The notes below the pieces were generated by a model. It was not told the origin of the DNA, searched no databases, and worked only from the letters and a program-made list of their open reading frames with translations. The position numbers and the translations under genes were made by a program. From contig OY992536.1 of assembly GCA_963921195.1 (NCBI GenBank), positions 290,675,530 through 290,739,529 of the forward strand: a stretch of DNA of 64,000 nucleotides. Reading direction: 5' to 3'. Positions 11,555-22,443 of the stretch are shown piece by piece. Each line of letters begins with the position of its first letter. Position 1 is the first letter of the stretch. This DNA is from Pegoplata infirma. Its lineage: Eukaryota > Arthropoda > Insecta > Diptera > Anthomyiidae.

Positions 11555-12050
11555 CATTTGCTTTTGTTTTCATCCCATTCCTATTTTTGTTGTTGCACTG
11601 TAAAAAACGAAAAAAAAGTCAAAAAGTTAAATTCAGCCTTGCCTAATGTAAAGATACCGTCCACAATCTTAAAAAAGATTTTTGAGAAAAAAATTCTTTT
11701 GAAAAAAAAAAAAAAAACGCGGAAAAAAATTTTTGGTGAAAAAAAAAATTCCGTGATTTTTTTTTTTTTTGTAAAAAATTTGTTTGTATTTGTAAAAATA
11801 CCACTCTCTGTCCAATTCTGTTCACATATGCAAACCAGCAGCCAATTTCAAGCATTTTGTATTTTTAGGTTATGTAGAATGTACTAAAATTTTCGAGGTG
11901 TTCTTACATTTTGAGCCGCTGAACCGATTTCGCACAAATGCAATACCAAACAACTCAATTATATAGTATTTTTAATACTTTGGGCGTGATCACCATTTCC
12001 ACAGACGTAGAGACGGACAGAATCAGTAAAAACGCAGTAAAATGTCTGTT
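11555..12050. mobile_element. DINE-like repeat, subfamily P copy 1
   Basis: Blocks AAAGTTAAATTCAGCCTTGC, CCGTCCACAATC, TTTTTGGTGAAAAAAAAAAT and 'CACATATGCAAACCAGCAGC' recur at 49485-49691. The following GAGGTGTTCTTAC...GCTGAACCGATTTC block recurs at 54005-54130. A short GACGTAGAGACGGACAGA tract stands where DINE-like elements carry GTCY repeats. It is a degenerate non-autonomous repeat. Confidence 0.55.
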
Positions 12051-12514
12051 ATTTTGTAAAACTATATCACACAGATTTTAGTAAAACTATCCATTTCAGC
12101 AGGAAAATCAGCTGACAGTTTGCTAAATCAAATTGAAAGTATACCACAAAAAAGAAATCTTGATAAAACAGCACTAATATCACAAAATTTTAAAATTTAG
12201 CAAAATGTTTCATATGCCTAATAATAATATTATTATTGATTACAATTTTTTTTTTTATGTAATCAATGTAAAACATGAGTACATGAAGTAACATATTTTG
12301 TTTTATTTTTTGGCAGCAAATATTATACAATTGTAATATGAATTACACAATATGAAAGAGATAGTACATACATAAATATATTATTTCTATTGAAAAATGC
12401 AATACTCCATGAATATTTTATAAGCAATTTGCCAAGTAGGTACAACAAAAAAAAAATAAAAATATCAATTGAAAAATTGTCTACAGTAAACAATATTGAC
12501 AACAAAATCTATTA
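12051..12514. other. A+T-rich spacer
   Basis: 12060-12130 has 'TTTCAGCAGGAAAATCAGCTGACAG', a weak relative of family H. The rest is unclassified. Confidence 0.4.
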
Positions 12515-12803
12515 CACTCAAAAAAAGCATTAGTAATAAATACTCAAAAGGAAAAAAGAATTTGCTAGTTTTGAAATGCCTTCCAAAGTATGTTATTATT
12601 CAGTAGTTAACTGCTGAATTGCATGACAAGCCCATGTTACAAGAAAAAAATTATGTTGTAACATCAGCAACATTTTGTGAAGTAGTATCATTATTTACTC
12701 TATAACTACATCTTCAAACTATATTTTTCGTATTTAAGTTATTGATACTAAAATATTGGATGGCTTCAAAATAACTATATTAACCTTGCAAATACTTTGA
12801 GTG
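12515..12803. mobile_element. CACTC-type MITE, 289 bp
   Basis: It starts CACTCAAAAAAAGCATTAG and ends GCAAATACTTTGAGTG, with TA at 12513-12514 and 12804-12805. It shares the CACTCAAAA terminus with families B, G, H and Q but not the interior. It is the smallest complete member in the window. Confidence 0.75.
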
Positions 12804-13305
12804 TAAGTAATATAAAAAAATAGATGGTATTGACATATTTTTAGGATTTCATTGTATGTGATAAACAGAGCAAACCATACTTTGTATTTCTTTTTAGTGT
12901 TTTTGACAAATTATTAAAATTGATTTATATACTCGTACCTAAGTAAAAATAAATAAAAAATTCCTAAAAAATAAATTTTAAAATTTGCATGTATGTATGT
13001 AAAAATTTCCTCTTTAAAATGCATTTACAATTTTGCTTTTATTTAGGCCATGGTCACACATCCAAATTTAACATTTCAGATTTTAACATTTGCAGCTTTT
13101 GGCATTTATGATAAGAACATAAATTAAAGCAATTTTTTTTGGAAACTTTAAATATTAAAATTTGTTGAAATGTGATGGATATGAGAGCGGAATTTTTATA
13201 TTTTTTGATTTTCCAAGTGTCCAGGCAAATTTTAATTCTCCTTAGTATAAAACGTAATTAGATTAAATAAGATTTTTTAATATTTCCAAAAAAAAAAAAA
13301 AAATA
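12804..13305. other. A+T-rich spacer, nothing recognised
   Basis: No repeat partner and no frame beyond shadows. There is a short TGTATGTATG run near 12990. Confidence 0.5.
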
Positions 13306-13560
13306 ATAAAAAACAAGTAGAAAAGTTAAACTCGACTTGACTGAATCTATAAATATCATCCACGGCGCTATGAAAAAATCCCAAATGAAATAACTCCCAA
13401 ACAGAGAAATGAAAAAATCCCCAAAAAAATGCTAAAATTTTATTTGGGGATTTTTTCATTTATTTTGGGGGTAGTTTCATTATTGATTTTGGGGATATTT
13501 TCATTTGTTTAGATTTTGGGTGGTAGTTTCATTTTTGTGGGAGTTATTTCATTGCAAAAA
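13306..13560. repeat. DINE-like start followed by TTTTGGGG-TTTTCATT iterations
   Basis: 'AAACAAGTAGAAAAGTTAAA' and 'CTCGACTTGACTGAATCTAT' at 13312-13350 match the start of the DINE-like copy at 57155. From 13375 to 13553 a GGGG(A/T)TTTTTTCATTT-type unit of about 30-37 bp repeats about five times in both orientations. Confidence 0.55.
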
Positions 13561-13592
13561 AAAATATTTTTCTTTTCAGATTAAGTTTATTT

Positions 13593-13630
13593 TTAAGTTT
13601 AACTCACCAATCTTGGTGAGTTAAACTTAA
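13593..13630. repeat. Perfect 17-bp-arm hairpin
   Basis: TTAAGTTTAACTCACCA is followed by the four-base loop ATCT and then its exact reverse complement TGGTGAGTTAAACTTAA. There is no T-run typical of a bacterial terminator and the context is eukaryotic, so I annotate only the inverted repeat. Confidence 0.85.
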
Positions 13631-13944
13631 CCTTAGGTACAGAAACGTAAACAAAAATCCACTGATTTTCAAATACTTATACTTGTTAGTGTTGCCAGGT
13701 TTTGTTATTTTATAAAAAAAAGAGCAGTGATGGCAACTTGTTCTAATTGGAAATGTGATGTTCAGTATGGCAATACCAAGTTTATTGACGTTTGCTAAAC
13801 TTTAACTAAAAAGCTTTACCAACCTTGTCACTGGTGACAGAGCTTCAACAAAAAAAAGAGAAAAACAGAATGTTTAGTTAAAGTTGGGTTTAATTTAATA
13901 AGTACTATGTACTTAAGTAATAAAAAAGTCAGCGTAAAGTATTT

Positions 13945-14112
13945 GAATGCATTTAATCATGTAAAAAGTGCCGCAGGGGAAAAATTTTAGAAGAAATTTT
14001 AACAAAAAATAAAAAGAAAATCGCTCGAATTATTTTTTATTTTTTGTTAAAATTTTTTCTAAAAATTTTTCGCCAGCGGCGCTTTACACATGCTTATATG
14101 CATTCAAATCTT
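13945..14112. repeat. Short foldback, arms about 75-80 bp
   Basis: The left arm (TTTGAATGCATTTAATCATG, GTGCCGCAGGGG, TTAACAAAAAATAAAAAG) is mirrored by the right arm (TTTTTTATTTTTTGTTAA, CGCCAGCGGCGC, CATGCTTATATGCATTCAAA). The centre is near 14028. Confidence 0.75.
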
Positions 14113-14182
14113 TTGAGGTAAGCATTATATTTTTATAAATGCTAGAATGAAGCCATGTGTATGACTCGGTTTTACAGACATA

Positions 14183-14893
14183 TGGGGGTTTTCGTATAAA
14201 CTGACACAACTTTTAAAACCGATGTTTTCCGATCGGGATGAAATTTGCACTAAGGTTAGTAGATCAGTCTACAGTCTTTCGAAAAAAAATTGTAAAAAAA
14301 TAAAAAAATAATTTTTGATATTTTTTCTTAAAAATCCAAAAGTTTTTTGACTTTTTCCTCAAATTGGGCCCTTTTTTTTGAGGAGCCATATGGCCCCAAC
14401 CCACCGCCCTTATTTTTTGGCTCATGCTTTCTTTTTCGATATAGATATCCCACTCGTATCCCACTAAGCGACCCCATAACTCTTAAAGGAAATCACATAA
14501 GCATTCTTTTGCATCAAAAAAAAAAGGGCCAATTTGAGATAAAAAGTCAAAAAAGTTTTGGATTTTTAAGAAAAAAAATCAAAAACTATTTTTTTATTTT
14601 TTTTTTAACTTTTTTTTTTTTTTGAAATACTGAAGAATACTGAAATAGCTATCTAAACTATTTGGGACACATTTTGCTAAAAGCAATAGGTAAGAAGTTA
14701 CATGGATGAGAATAAACACCTCTTTGGCCAAAATGTCAAATTTCGACCCCCTCTAACTCAGAGAGTTCTTGACCGATCTCGTTGAAAAATTGTGTCTGAA
14801 CTACTATCCAATAGGACTAACCTTGGTGCAAATTTCATTCCGATCGGAAAACATCGGTTTCAAAAGTTGTGTCAGTTGACACGAAAACCCCCA
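14183..14893. mobile_element. TGGGGGTTTTCG foldback element (J)
   Basis: TGGGGGTTTTCGTATAAAC at the left is mirrored by GACACGAAAACCCCCA at the right, between TA duplications (14181-14182 and 14894-14895). The arms share TGTTTTCCGATCGG and GCACTAAGGTTAGT landmarks and extend over 200 bp. Inner arms mirror CAAAAGTTTTTTGACTTTTT with AAAAAGTCAAAAAAGTTTTG. The open stretches at 14264-14625 are shadows of these arms. Confidence 0.8.
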
Positions 14894-16925
14894 TATATTA
14901 AATGTGGGACTCTTCAGTTTTCAGACGTCTCAATAGACTCTAGGAAATGCTACTGAAGCTTTGCGCAAACCTTATGTTTATATAAAAAAGTGACCGATTT
15001 TCGGATAAAATGGCATCTAATAATAAGCAAAATCTATATCATTTTATCAAATAATACATAAAAAAGGTCTAATTTTATCTGAAAAATTATTATCTTTTAT
15101 AACGGTTTTGAATTAGTATCCCTCTTTTAAAGACTTTTTTTTTTTTTTTTGAGTGTACAATTATTTTCGAGTGTAATTTTTTTCTTTAGAGTAAAAATAT
15201 TTTTGAGTGAAAAAATACGTTGTAAAATATTTTTGTGACTTACTAATGTATTTGAAACTTGTTAAACGGTTTGTTCAACACGTGTATTAAAGTTGAAACT
15301 AATCTGAAATTTTGAACCACTACACCATTGCCAATTGTATTTTAAAATTTTCCAAATGTAGTGTAAGATTGTCGAGATATATATAAAAATTGCAAGGACC
15401 GGAAAACTTTTTATTTTATGTTTTCATCAAAAATATTTATCGTAGAAGTTTAATAAAATTTAAATTTTGAAATAAAAAAGAAATAAAAATAAATATCTTT
15501 CTCAAAATATTTATCATAATGAAAATTAAAAACAAAACCAAACAAAAACTTTTTTATAAAAAAGAAAAATATAAAAATATCGAAAAATAAAAAGTTTTTT
15601 ATTAAATTTGTTTTAGTATTTTTCTTGTTTCAATAATTGTCATTTCAAAAATAAATTCAAAATACACAATTGTTAACAACAATAAATAAAAATCTGCACA
15701 ACAAATTTGATAAAAAGGGATGTTTTCAGCGAAGAAAATAATCTGGAATGATGCAAACAACATCCGAAACAAATGCAAATTGAAAATTAAACCATATTTT
15801 TTAAAATAGACTATGTTTAATCACACCAAAATTGATCCGATGCTAGTTGTTTATCTTCAAGAATTTGAATCAACGTGGGATGAAACATCTCGAAATCTAA
15901 TTTCGGGATAAACATCTGATTTAAGATTAAATCTTAGCCTTTTCTGAAGAATTTGAGCTTTTTCTGAGGAGATATTTAACAAGCTGAATTATATAAAAAT
16001 TGTATCAAAATCTCAGATTTTCTAAGGAATAAATATGTCAGAATATAAATTTTTTTATTAAATTCTACAGATTTTGCGTTATGAGATAATCGTTGATCTT
16101 TTCTTAGCATCTGAGAAATTTTTAATAGGAAAAATGCATCTTGTTAAATATCAGAATATTAACATTTTTCTGGTTAAAAATATCTCAGAATCCAAAACTT
16201 TCTAACGGAAGAAAAAAATTTTCAGGAAATGAGACTTGCTCTCATCAAAAATGGAAGAATGTCTCATAATCTGCGACATTCTCTAAAAGAAAATCTTATT
16301 TTATAATATTTTCCTAAGAAATAAATATAGAATCTTGAAATTAATTTTTCACATAAAAATTAACAGCATAGAAAGGGTTTAAACTCTGCCGTATTTAAAA
16401 GATGTTCTAAGTACCGTTTCAACGGTATGCTGCTCTAATTAATCGGAGCAAAAATTATCTATTTCCATCAGAAGTAATTTGAGTAAACAATATTATTTCA
16501 AACTTTTACAAAAAAACTTTTTATTTTGGGTTTTATTTTTTATTTTTTTTTGTTTTTGATAAATATCATTTTAATTTTTGTTGGAAAAAGTTTCTTTTGG
16601 TATTTTTTTGTGTTATATTTTTTTAGAAAGAAAAATATATTTCCAACTTTCGATGAATATAAAAAAATTATTACAGAAAAATACTTTATATTGAACACAA
16701 TAAAAAATTTTAATTTTGATGAAAACTTTAAATTTTGTGTTTTCGGTTTTTAAAATCCGGTGTCTGAAAAATTGTCCAAATATATTTTAAAATTGTCCAA
16801 ATTAATTTTAAAATTGTCCAAATGCATTTTATTTCGATTGGTCTCAAATTTGTACCACAATAAAACTTGCCGAGCGTTCTAAATCAAAACAAATTATTTT
16901 AAATATTTTAAATTGGTCTAATGTA
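14894..16925. other. A+T-rich region with degenerate repeats
   Basis: 15130-15330 resembles 57220-57540 (AATACGTTGTAAAATATTTTTG), a subfamily P DINE-like fragment. 15900-16330 has degenerate iterations around 'TCTCAGATTTTCTAAG', resembling 60080-60840. 16769-16830 carries three 21-bp copies of AAATTGTCCAAAT-based sequence, and 15331-15360 has the partner 'TTTTAAAATTTTCCAAATG'. No gene is seen. Confidence 0.5.
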
Positions 16926-17495
16926 GAGATGGGCACGTGAGTGATTTTTGACTCACACTCACTCACACTCACGACAGGTATTTTTGAATCACGCACACTC
17001 ACTCACGAGCATGATTTTCTCACACTCACTCACAATCACGTCAGTAAATTTTATACAAATCACACTCACGTGCACTCACGCAAACTTCACTCACACTCAC
17101 GTTTACTCACACTCACGAAACACTTATTTATACAAAAAAAAATCAAAAACTAAAATTTTAAAAGTCTTTTAAAATTTTCAGTAAAATTTAAAGTTCAGCG
17201 AAATCTTACATTTTTTTTTTGCTTTTTTCGGGACGAAATATTAATGTAAGCCATATTTTACAATTTTTTGTTGCTTTTGTTTGGTACAAAAGAAAATAAG
17301 AAGAGAAAATAAATCACGAAAACTCACGCAAAAAAAATTACTCACGCGCACTCACTCCCGCGAAAATCTTACTCAAGCACACTCACTCACGCAATTTTTT
17401 TCTCCACTCACACTTAATCACAATCACGTGAGTTAAATTGAAATCAGTCACACTCACGCATGAATCACGCTCTAATCTGCTCATGTGCACATCTC
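16926..17495. repeat. CACTCACG degenerate microsatellite cassette
   Basis: It starts GAGATGGGCACGTGAGTG and ends CATGTGCACATCTC, an inverted pair, flanked by TA on the left and TTA on the right. The interior has about two dozen CACTCAC and CACGTGAG words, with an interruption at 17130-17320. The same AGAGATGGG-bounded CACTCAC cassette is found in the D elements, at 19920-20090, and in both arms of the 49692-53449 palindrome. The Thr-His-rich open stretches in it are artefacts. Confidence 0.75.
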
Positions 17496-17504
17496 TTATC
17501 AAAT

Positions 17505-18223
17505 GGTTTACGATATATCGCTTTTGGAAAATGCATAACTTTGATCAAGAGGTTGCACGGGCAAAAATTATTTGGTTTGGCTCAATTTAAGTTTAAATGA
17601 AAGTCTCAAGCTTTATGAAAGGGTCATATTTTAAGAATTCATTAAAAAACTTCTTGACTGTAGGAAAAAACAGCAATTTTTGAAAAATTGTTGATAAACT
17701 TCAAATGGCAATATCTCGAAACCCGTTCGACCGATTCTAAAATTAATATTTATACAAAATTAAGATTAATACAAAAAAATATTTTTTTTTTCAATTTTTC
17801 AAAAATCCAAATTTTTGGTGGAAAATTTCTAAAAATCCAAAACTTTGATCGAAGGGCGCCAAGGGTTAAAATAATCGGCTTTGCCTCAAATTAAATTTAT
17901 ATGAAAGATCTTCTCAAGCTCTATAAAAGGAACAATGGAAGAAATATTAAGATTTTTTAAAACTTATTTCTTGAACGTAGAAAAAAAAACATAATTTTTG
18001 GAAATTTTTGGCAATTTCAAATGGATATCTCGAAACCCGTTTGATAGATTTTCAATTTTTTTTTTGATATTCGTGTTCAGCATGCTAAACTAAAAAAGTG
18101 TATTGCAAGATATTTGTTTTTATTTTTTAAAAAATACAAATTTTTGGTGAATATTCTCCAAAAATTTTAAAAAAGTGCGTTACGGGTCAAAATAATTGGA
18201 TTTGGCACAAATTAGGTTTACAC
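17505..18223 (+). repeat. Degenerate tandem units, family N, first block
   Basis: Units of about 300-330 bp share, in order, 'AACTTTGATCGAAGGGCGCC', GGGTCAAAATAATTGG, TTGGCTCAAATTAAG, TATGAAAG, a GACTGTAGGAAAAAAC-like block and 'ATATCTCGAAACCCGTTCGA'. Copies begin near 17537, 17841 and 18168. The array resumes at 18962 after an inserted element. Confidence 0.65.
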
Positions 18224-18961
18224 CCCAGCAAAACTTTGGTAATGGGTAGTGATTATATAACACATTACCAGGTAATGTATATACCTTATTTGTGGCATTA
18301 TTTTAGGATGTCTTACCAAACATTTGTTCCACAACGTATTATTTTAAAGTGAAAAATAAGGCATTACTAATAATTTGCTACGTAATGCATGATTATTGGA
18401 AAAATGTATTTCATATTTATTATTTCTAAACATTATATCATGGATGATTTATATTTGGTTCATTATGTATTATTTAAAAGTTTGAAATAATGCATTATTT
18501 AGAATTAAATGCATAATGCATTACAATAACATAAAAAATAATTATTTTATAAAAAAATGCATAAGTTTAAACTAGAGATGGGCTCACGACAAGAAATTTC
18601 TAACGACACACACTCACTAGCATATTATATCTACTTACACTCGCTTACAATCACGTGAGTAAATTTAATACTACTACAAAATTACTTTTTCACTACTCGT
18701 AACACCTTATATATTACGTTCTGGTATGCTATATTATATACCTTACTCGTAACCTATAAAATATCATATATTTTACACCATACTGGTATTCTTCGTTATA
18801 AATTTATGACTTATTTTATACCTTACTGGTATTCTATGTGATAATGTGGATGCATTACTTTGAGTCTCATCGCCTGTTAAAATCATCAATGCTGCAATGT
18901 ATAAAATAAGAGATCATATACCTTATTTTATACCTTATTTGGTAATCTAAGTTTTGCTGGG
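18224..18961. mobile_element. CCCAGCAAAACTT element, family D copy 1
   Basis: The left end is CCCAGCAAAACTTTGGTAAT and the right end is TTTGGTAATCTAAGTTTTGCTGGG in two parts: TTTGGTAATCTAAG then TTTTGCTGGG. The interior carries an AGAGATGGGCTCACG/CACGTGAGTAAAT cassette and repeated TATACCTTA words. It sits inside a family N tandem unit. The flanks hold a 7-bp direct repeat, GTTTACA, at 18216-18222 and 18964-18970, with one and two extra bases next to the ends. This differs from the TA flanks of the 25892-28385 copy. Confidence 0.75.
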
Positions 18962-19660
18962 ACGTTTACAGTAATCTAAAGTTCTATAAAAAAGGCAAGG
19001 GAAAGAAATTTTCAGATTTTTTAAAAAAAGTTCCTAAACGTAAATCGCCATTTTTTAAATTGTTTGGCAAATTTCCAATGGAGATATTTTGAAAACCGTT
19101 CAATCGATTCTAGAATTTTTTAGATATTCGTGTTCAGCATGCCAAAAATTAATAAAAAAATTTATGTTTTTCAAGATAATTTTTTCTTTTTTAAAAATTC
19201 AAATTTTTGGGAGAAATTTTCCAAAAATCCAAAACTTTTAATGAAGGGCGGCACGGGTCAAAATATTCGGATTTGGCTCAATACATAAAAGATAGTCTCA
19301 AGCTTTATGACAGGGTCAATATAAGGACATTTTGAGATTTTTTTTTCTTAATTCTTGTACGCGGGGAAAATCCCCTTTTTGCAAATTTCAAATAGCGATA
19401 TCTCGAAAACCGATGTTTTTTTATTTTTTAAATTTTCAAAAATTCAAATTTTTGGTGGAAATTTAGCTAAAAGTTCAATGAATTTTAAATTCTTTGATTT
19501 TAAAACATCCAAAACCTTGGCGCCTAGGCCACGGGTTAATTTTATCAGATTTCCCTTAAATTTGTGCCACATACATATGTTTTAGGGTTAAGATATTAAA
19601 AATTTGATCGGAAATTTAAAAATTTTCGGTTTGGACTGGCAATCCTTTAAAATTCACAAT
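18962..19660 (+). repeat. Degenerate tandem units, family N, second block
   Basis: It continues the family N array interrupted by the D element, with landmarks ATGAAGGGCGGCACGGGTCA (19241), GATATCTCGAAAACCGATG and 'CTTGGCGCCTAGGCCACGGG'. The units are diverged from each other by substitutions and indels. Confidence 0.6.
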
Positions 19661-20095
19661 CCTATGTTTTTTTATGCGTGTAAAAATTTGTCATGTCCAT
19701 CATAAAACAAATTCCAAGAATATTTTAAAAGTCAAATACAAATCGATTTACATTTGTGTGCTGAACCTTAAAACTCAAAGGAAATATTTATGAATAAAAA
19801 TGTATATTTTAACATAAGGTGACCATCGCAAAAAAAATTGTAAAATTGCGCTAAACTCTAAAATTTGTTAAAAATTTTGTAAGATTTTTTAAATTCTAGT
19901 TTTTTAATTTTTGTTTGTAAAAATAAGAGTTTCGTGAGTGTGAGTGAAGCTTGTTTGAGTGCACGTGAGTGTGAGTTGTATTATATTTACTCACGTGATT
20001 GTGAGTAGAAAAAATTTCCTCGTGAGTATGCATTTTCTGTCGTGAGCGTGAATAAGTGTGAGTCAAAAATCACTCACGGCCCATATCTAGTAGAT
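19661..20095. repeat. Spacer and inverse CACTCAC cassette
   Basis: 19915-20090 is rich in GTGAGTG and CACGTGAGTGTGAG, then CACGGCCCATATCTAGTAG, the inverse of the cassette border AGATGGGC. 19661-19914 is unclassified. Confidence 0.55.
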
Positions 20096-20322
20096 GGCTC
20101 TTATTAGTGTTAAAAAAAGGTTTGTAGCTAAAAGGTTGTACTACTGTCATATTTGTATATTACATTTAAATATGGTCACTCTAATCGCTAAATAATAAAA
20201 TCAAATAATCTTACAGTAAGTCGACCTTTTTTTTTGTATTCTTTTATAAAAAAAATTGTCATAAATTCCTTAATGAACTGAAAATAAAAAACAAATAAAC
20301 AAAATATTACTTCAAATATTTA

Positions 20323-20669
20323 CTGTGGAGTACGGTTATAATGAACATAGCGGGTTCGAAAATGTTGTTCGTTGTTGACACCAGTTCACAGGAAACGAAA
20401 TATTTTAAAATCGATTTGCCTATATAAAATTATTCACAAAAATGTTTTCCACTGTAAAAAAAGAAACAATTTTAAAAGAACTTAATAATTGGCACCGAAG
20501 ATGTTCCACATAGGAACGTCAATTGGAAAACATATTTGTTTGAATTGTATTAATTGCAATAACATCATTGTTTTTCTATTATTTTAATAATCTTTTACAA
20601 ATTTAAATAAATATGTTTCCTTTGGCAAGGGGTAAAAGCGAAGATGTTCATTATAACCGTACTACACTG
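20323..20669. mobile_element. pogo/Tigger-like MITE
   Basis: The inverted ends are CTGTGGAGTACGGTTATAAT and ATTATAACCGTACTACACTG. The CAGTG...GGTTATAATGAACA composition resembles pogo/Tigger termini, which typically begin CAGT and contain TATAACGAAC-like words. The left flank is TA and the right flank TT. At 347 bp and non-coding it would be non-autonomous. A second CAGTGGAACGTCAATTAGC start at 20921 may be another such end without a partner found. Confidence 0.5.
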
Positions 20670-21339
20670 TTTTAACTTACAAAAAAGTCACTGATTTTCT
20701 TTGTTTCAATACATCCACTTGTAAATTAAAATGTTTGGAAAAATTTGTTTCATAATTCAGAAAATCTTTGATAAACAAAAACATGAAAGACCATTTTACT
20801 AAGGACATGCTAAAATAATGATACTTGATTGGCTGAAGTATGCATTTTCCTGTTAAATCTAAATTCAGCTTCATTATGTAAAAAGGAAAGAAAAATTTGA
20901 GCACACACCAAACAAATTACAGTGGAACGTCAATTAGCTAGAGCAAATAGAACATTATTTTGATGTTTTGAAGTTTTTTTTAAATTTCTTACAAAATAAT
21001 TTAATAATCGATACTTCTTTAATAAAAAAATCTGAAACTTTTTATAAAAAACACATGAAATATTTGACTTTTCTGTTTTTGTTTTTTGTTGCAAAATTTT
21101 TCTTAGACAACTCAAATGCATATTATAAAAAAAATATGGTGTTCGCATTTTTTGCCAGCCGTGCGGGGATCTACTTTATACTCTTGCTAGATATTGAAGA
21201 AATATGAGTCTTGTCCTCTCAACTCAATATAAAACAATCACAAAATTCAAATTTATACAAAATTTTACATATTTTCAAGTGTACTAAATATTTTATTATT
21301 AAGCTACACTCACAAAAAAAAAAAGATGTATGTACACTA
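20670..21339. other. A+T-rich spacer, possible isolated TIR end
   Basis: It contains the CAGTGGAACGTCAATTAGCT word at 20921. Three open stretches of 72-79 codons overlap here on both strands but show no domain. Nothing else was identified. Confidence 0.4.
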
Positions 21340-22443
21340 GAGTGTCCCTTATTTTGGAAATGTTGGAAATCTTGAGACGGTACCCGCTCATTTTTTTCCT
21401 TTTGACTTAAAAATAACTCAGGAAAAATTTTACGCCCCTAGGACCACGCCTTCCCTACGCGACGGGGCCTTAAAGAGCGGGGCCTAAAAAATCATTTTTC
21501 CATACAAACCAAAAATTTTTTTTTTTGATTTTTAATTTTTTTGTTATTATTTATTTTATTACTTGGTTTGCTTATTCACGACAAAAAATTTGATTTTGGT
21601 GGGATAAGTCTTTCAGCGCTAAAAAATTTTTCGCAAAAAAAAAATTTGAGCCGCCGGGGTCCTGCAGTAAAAAATTTTTAAAAAATATTTTTTTTTAGTT
21701 TTGACCAGCAACGGTTTTAGTTGTTATGTTGCTTTTAATGATATATATTCCAAAAAAAAAATTATTCATACCTGTGACATCTTTATCTTTTTCGAAAAAA
21801 AAATTTTTAGCCGTAGGGATCCTACGGTAAAAAATTTTTAAAAAATATTTTTTTTTAGTTTTGAAAAGCAACGGTTTTAGTTTTTATGTTGTTTTTAATG
21901 ATATATATTCCAAAAAAAATATTATTCATATTTGTGACATCTTTATCGTGTATCGAAAAAAATCAACAATGCATTTTGTACCCTTTTTTAGAACACGATA
22001 AAGATGTCACAGATACAAAAAATATTTTTTTATGAATATATATCATTTAAAGCAACATAGCAGCTAAAACCGTTGCTGGTCAAAACTAAAAAAAAATATT
22101 TTTTAAAAATTTTTTACTGTAGGACCCCGGCGGCTCAAAATTTTTTTTTGCGAAAATTTTTTTAGCGCTGAAAGACTTATCCCACCAAAATCAAATTTTT
22201 TGTCGTAAATAAGCTAAGCAAGTAATATAATAATTAACAACAAAAAAATTAAAAATCAAAAAAAAATTTTTTGGTTTGTATGGAAAAATGATTTTTTAGG
22301 CCCCGCTTTTTAAGGCCCCGTCGCGTAGGGAAGGCGTGGTCCTAGGGGCGTAAAATTTTTCCTGAGTTATTTTTAAGTCAAAAGGAAAAAAATGAGCGGG
22401 TACCGTCTCAAGATTTCTAACATTTCCAAAATAAGGGACACTC
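21340..22443. mobile_element. GAGTGTCCCTTATTTTGG foldback (K)
   Basis: The left arm starts GAGTGTCCCTTATTTTGG and the right arm ends CCAAAATAAGGGACACTC, with TA at 21338-21339 and 22444-22445. The arms run about 500 bp. Over the outer 130 bp they differ by only about one base by eye, including GACGGTACCCGCTCA and 'ACCACGCCTTCCCTACGCGA'. There is a short spacer near 21965-21990. The near-identity suggests a young insertion or arm-to-arm gene conversion. Confidence 0.85.

Noticed and set aside
13593..13630. Rho-independent terminator
   Set aside because: No T-run follows the hairpin, and the window is eukaryotic.
16941..17172. Thr/His/Ser-rich frames
   Set aside because: They are translations of the CACTCAC array in two frames.
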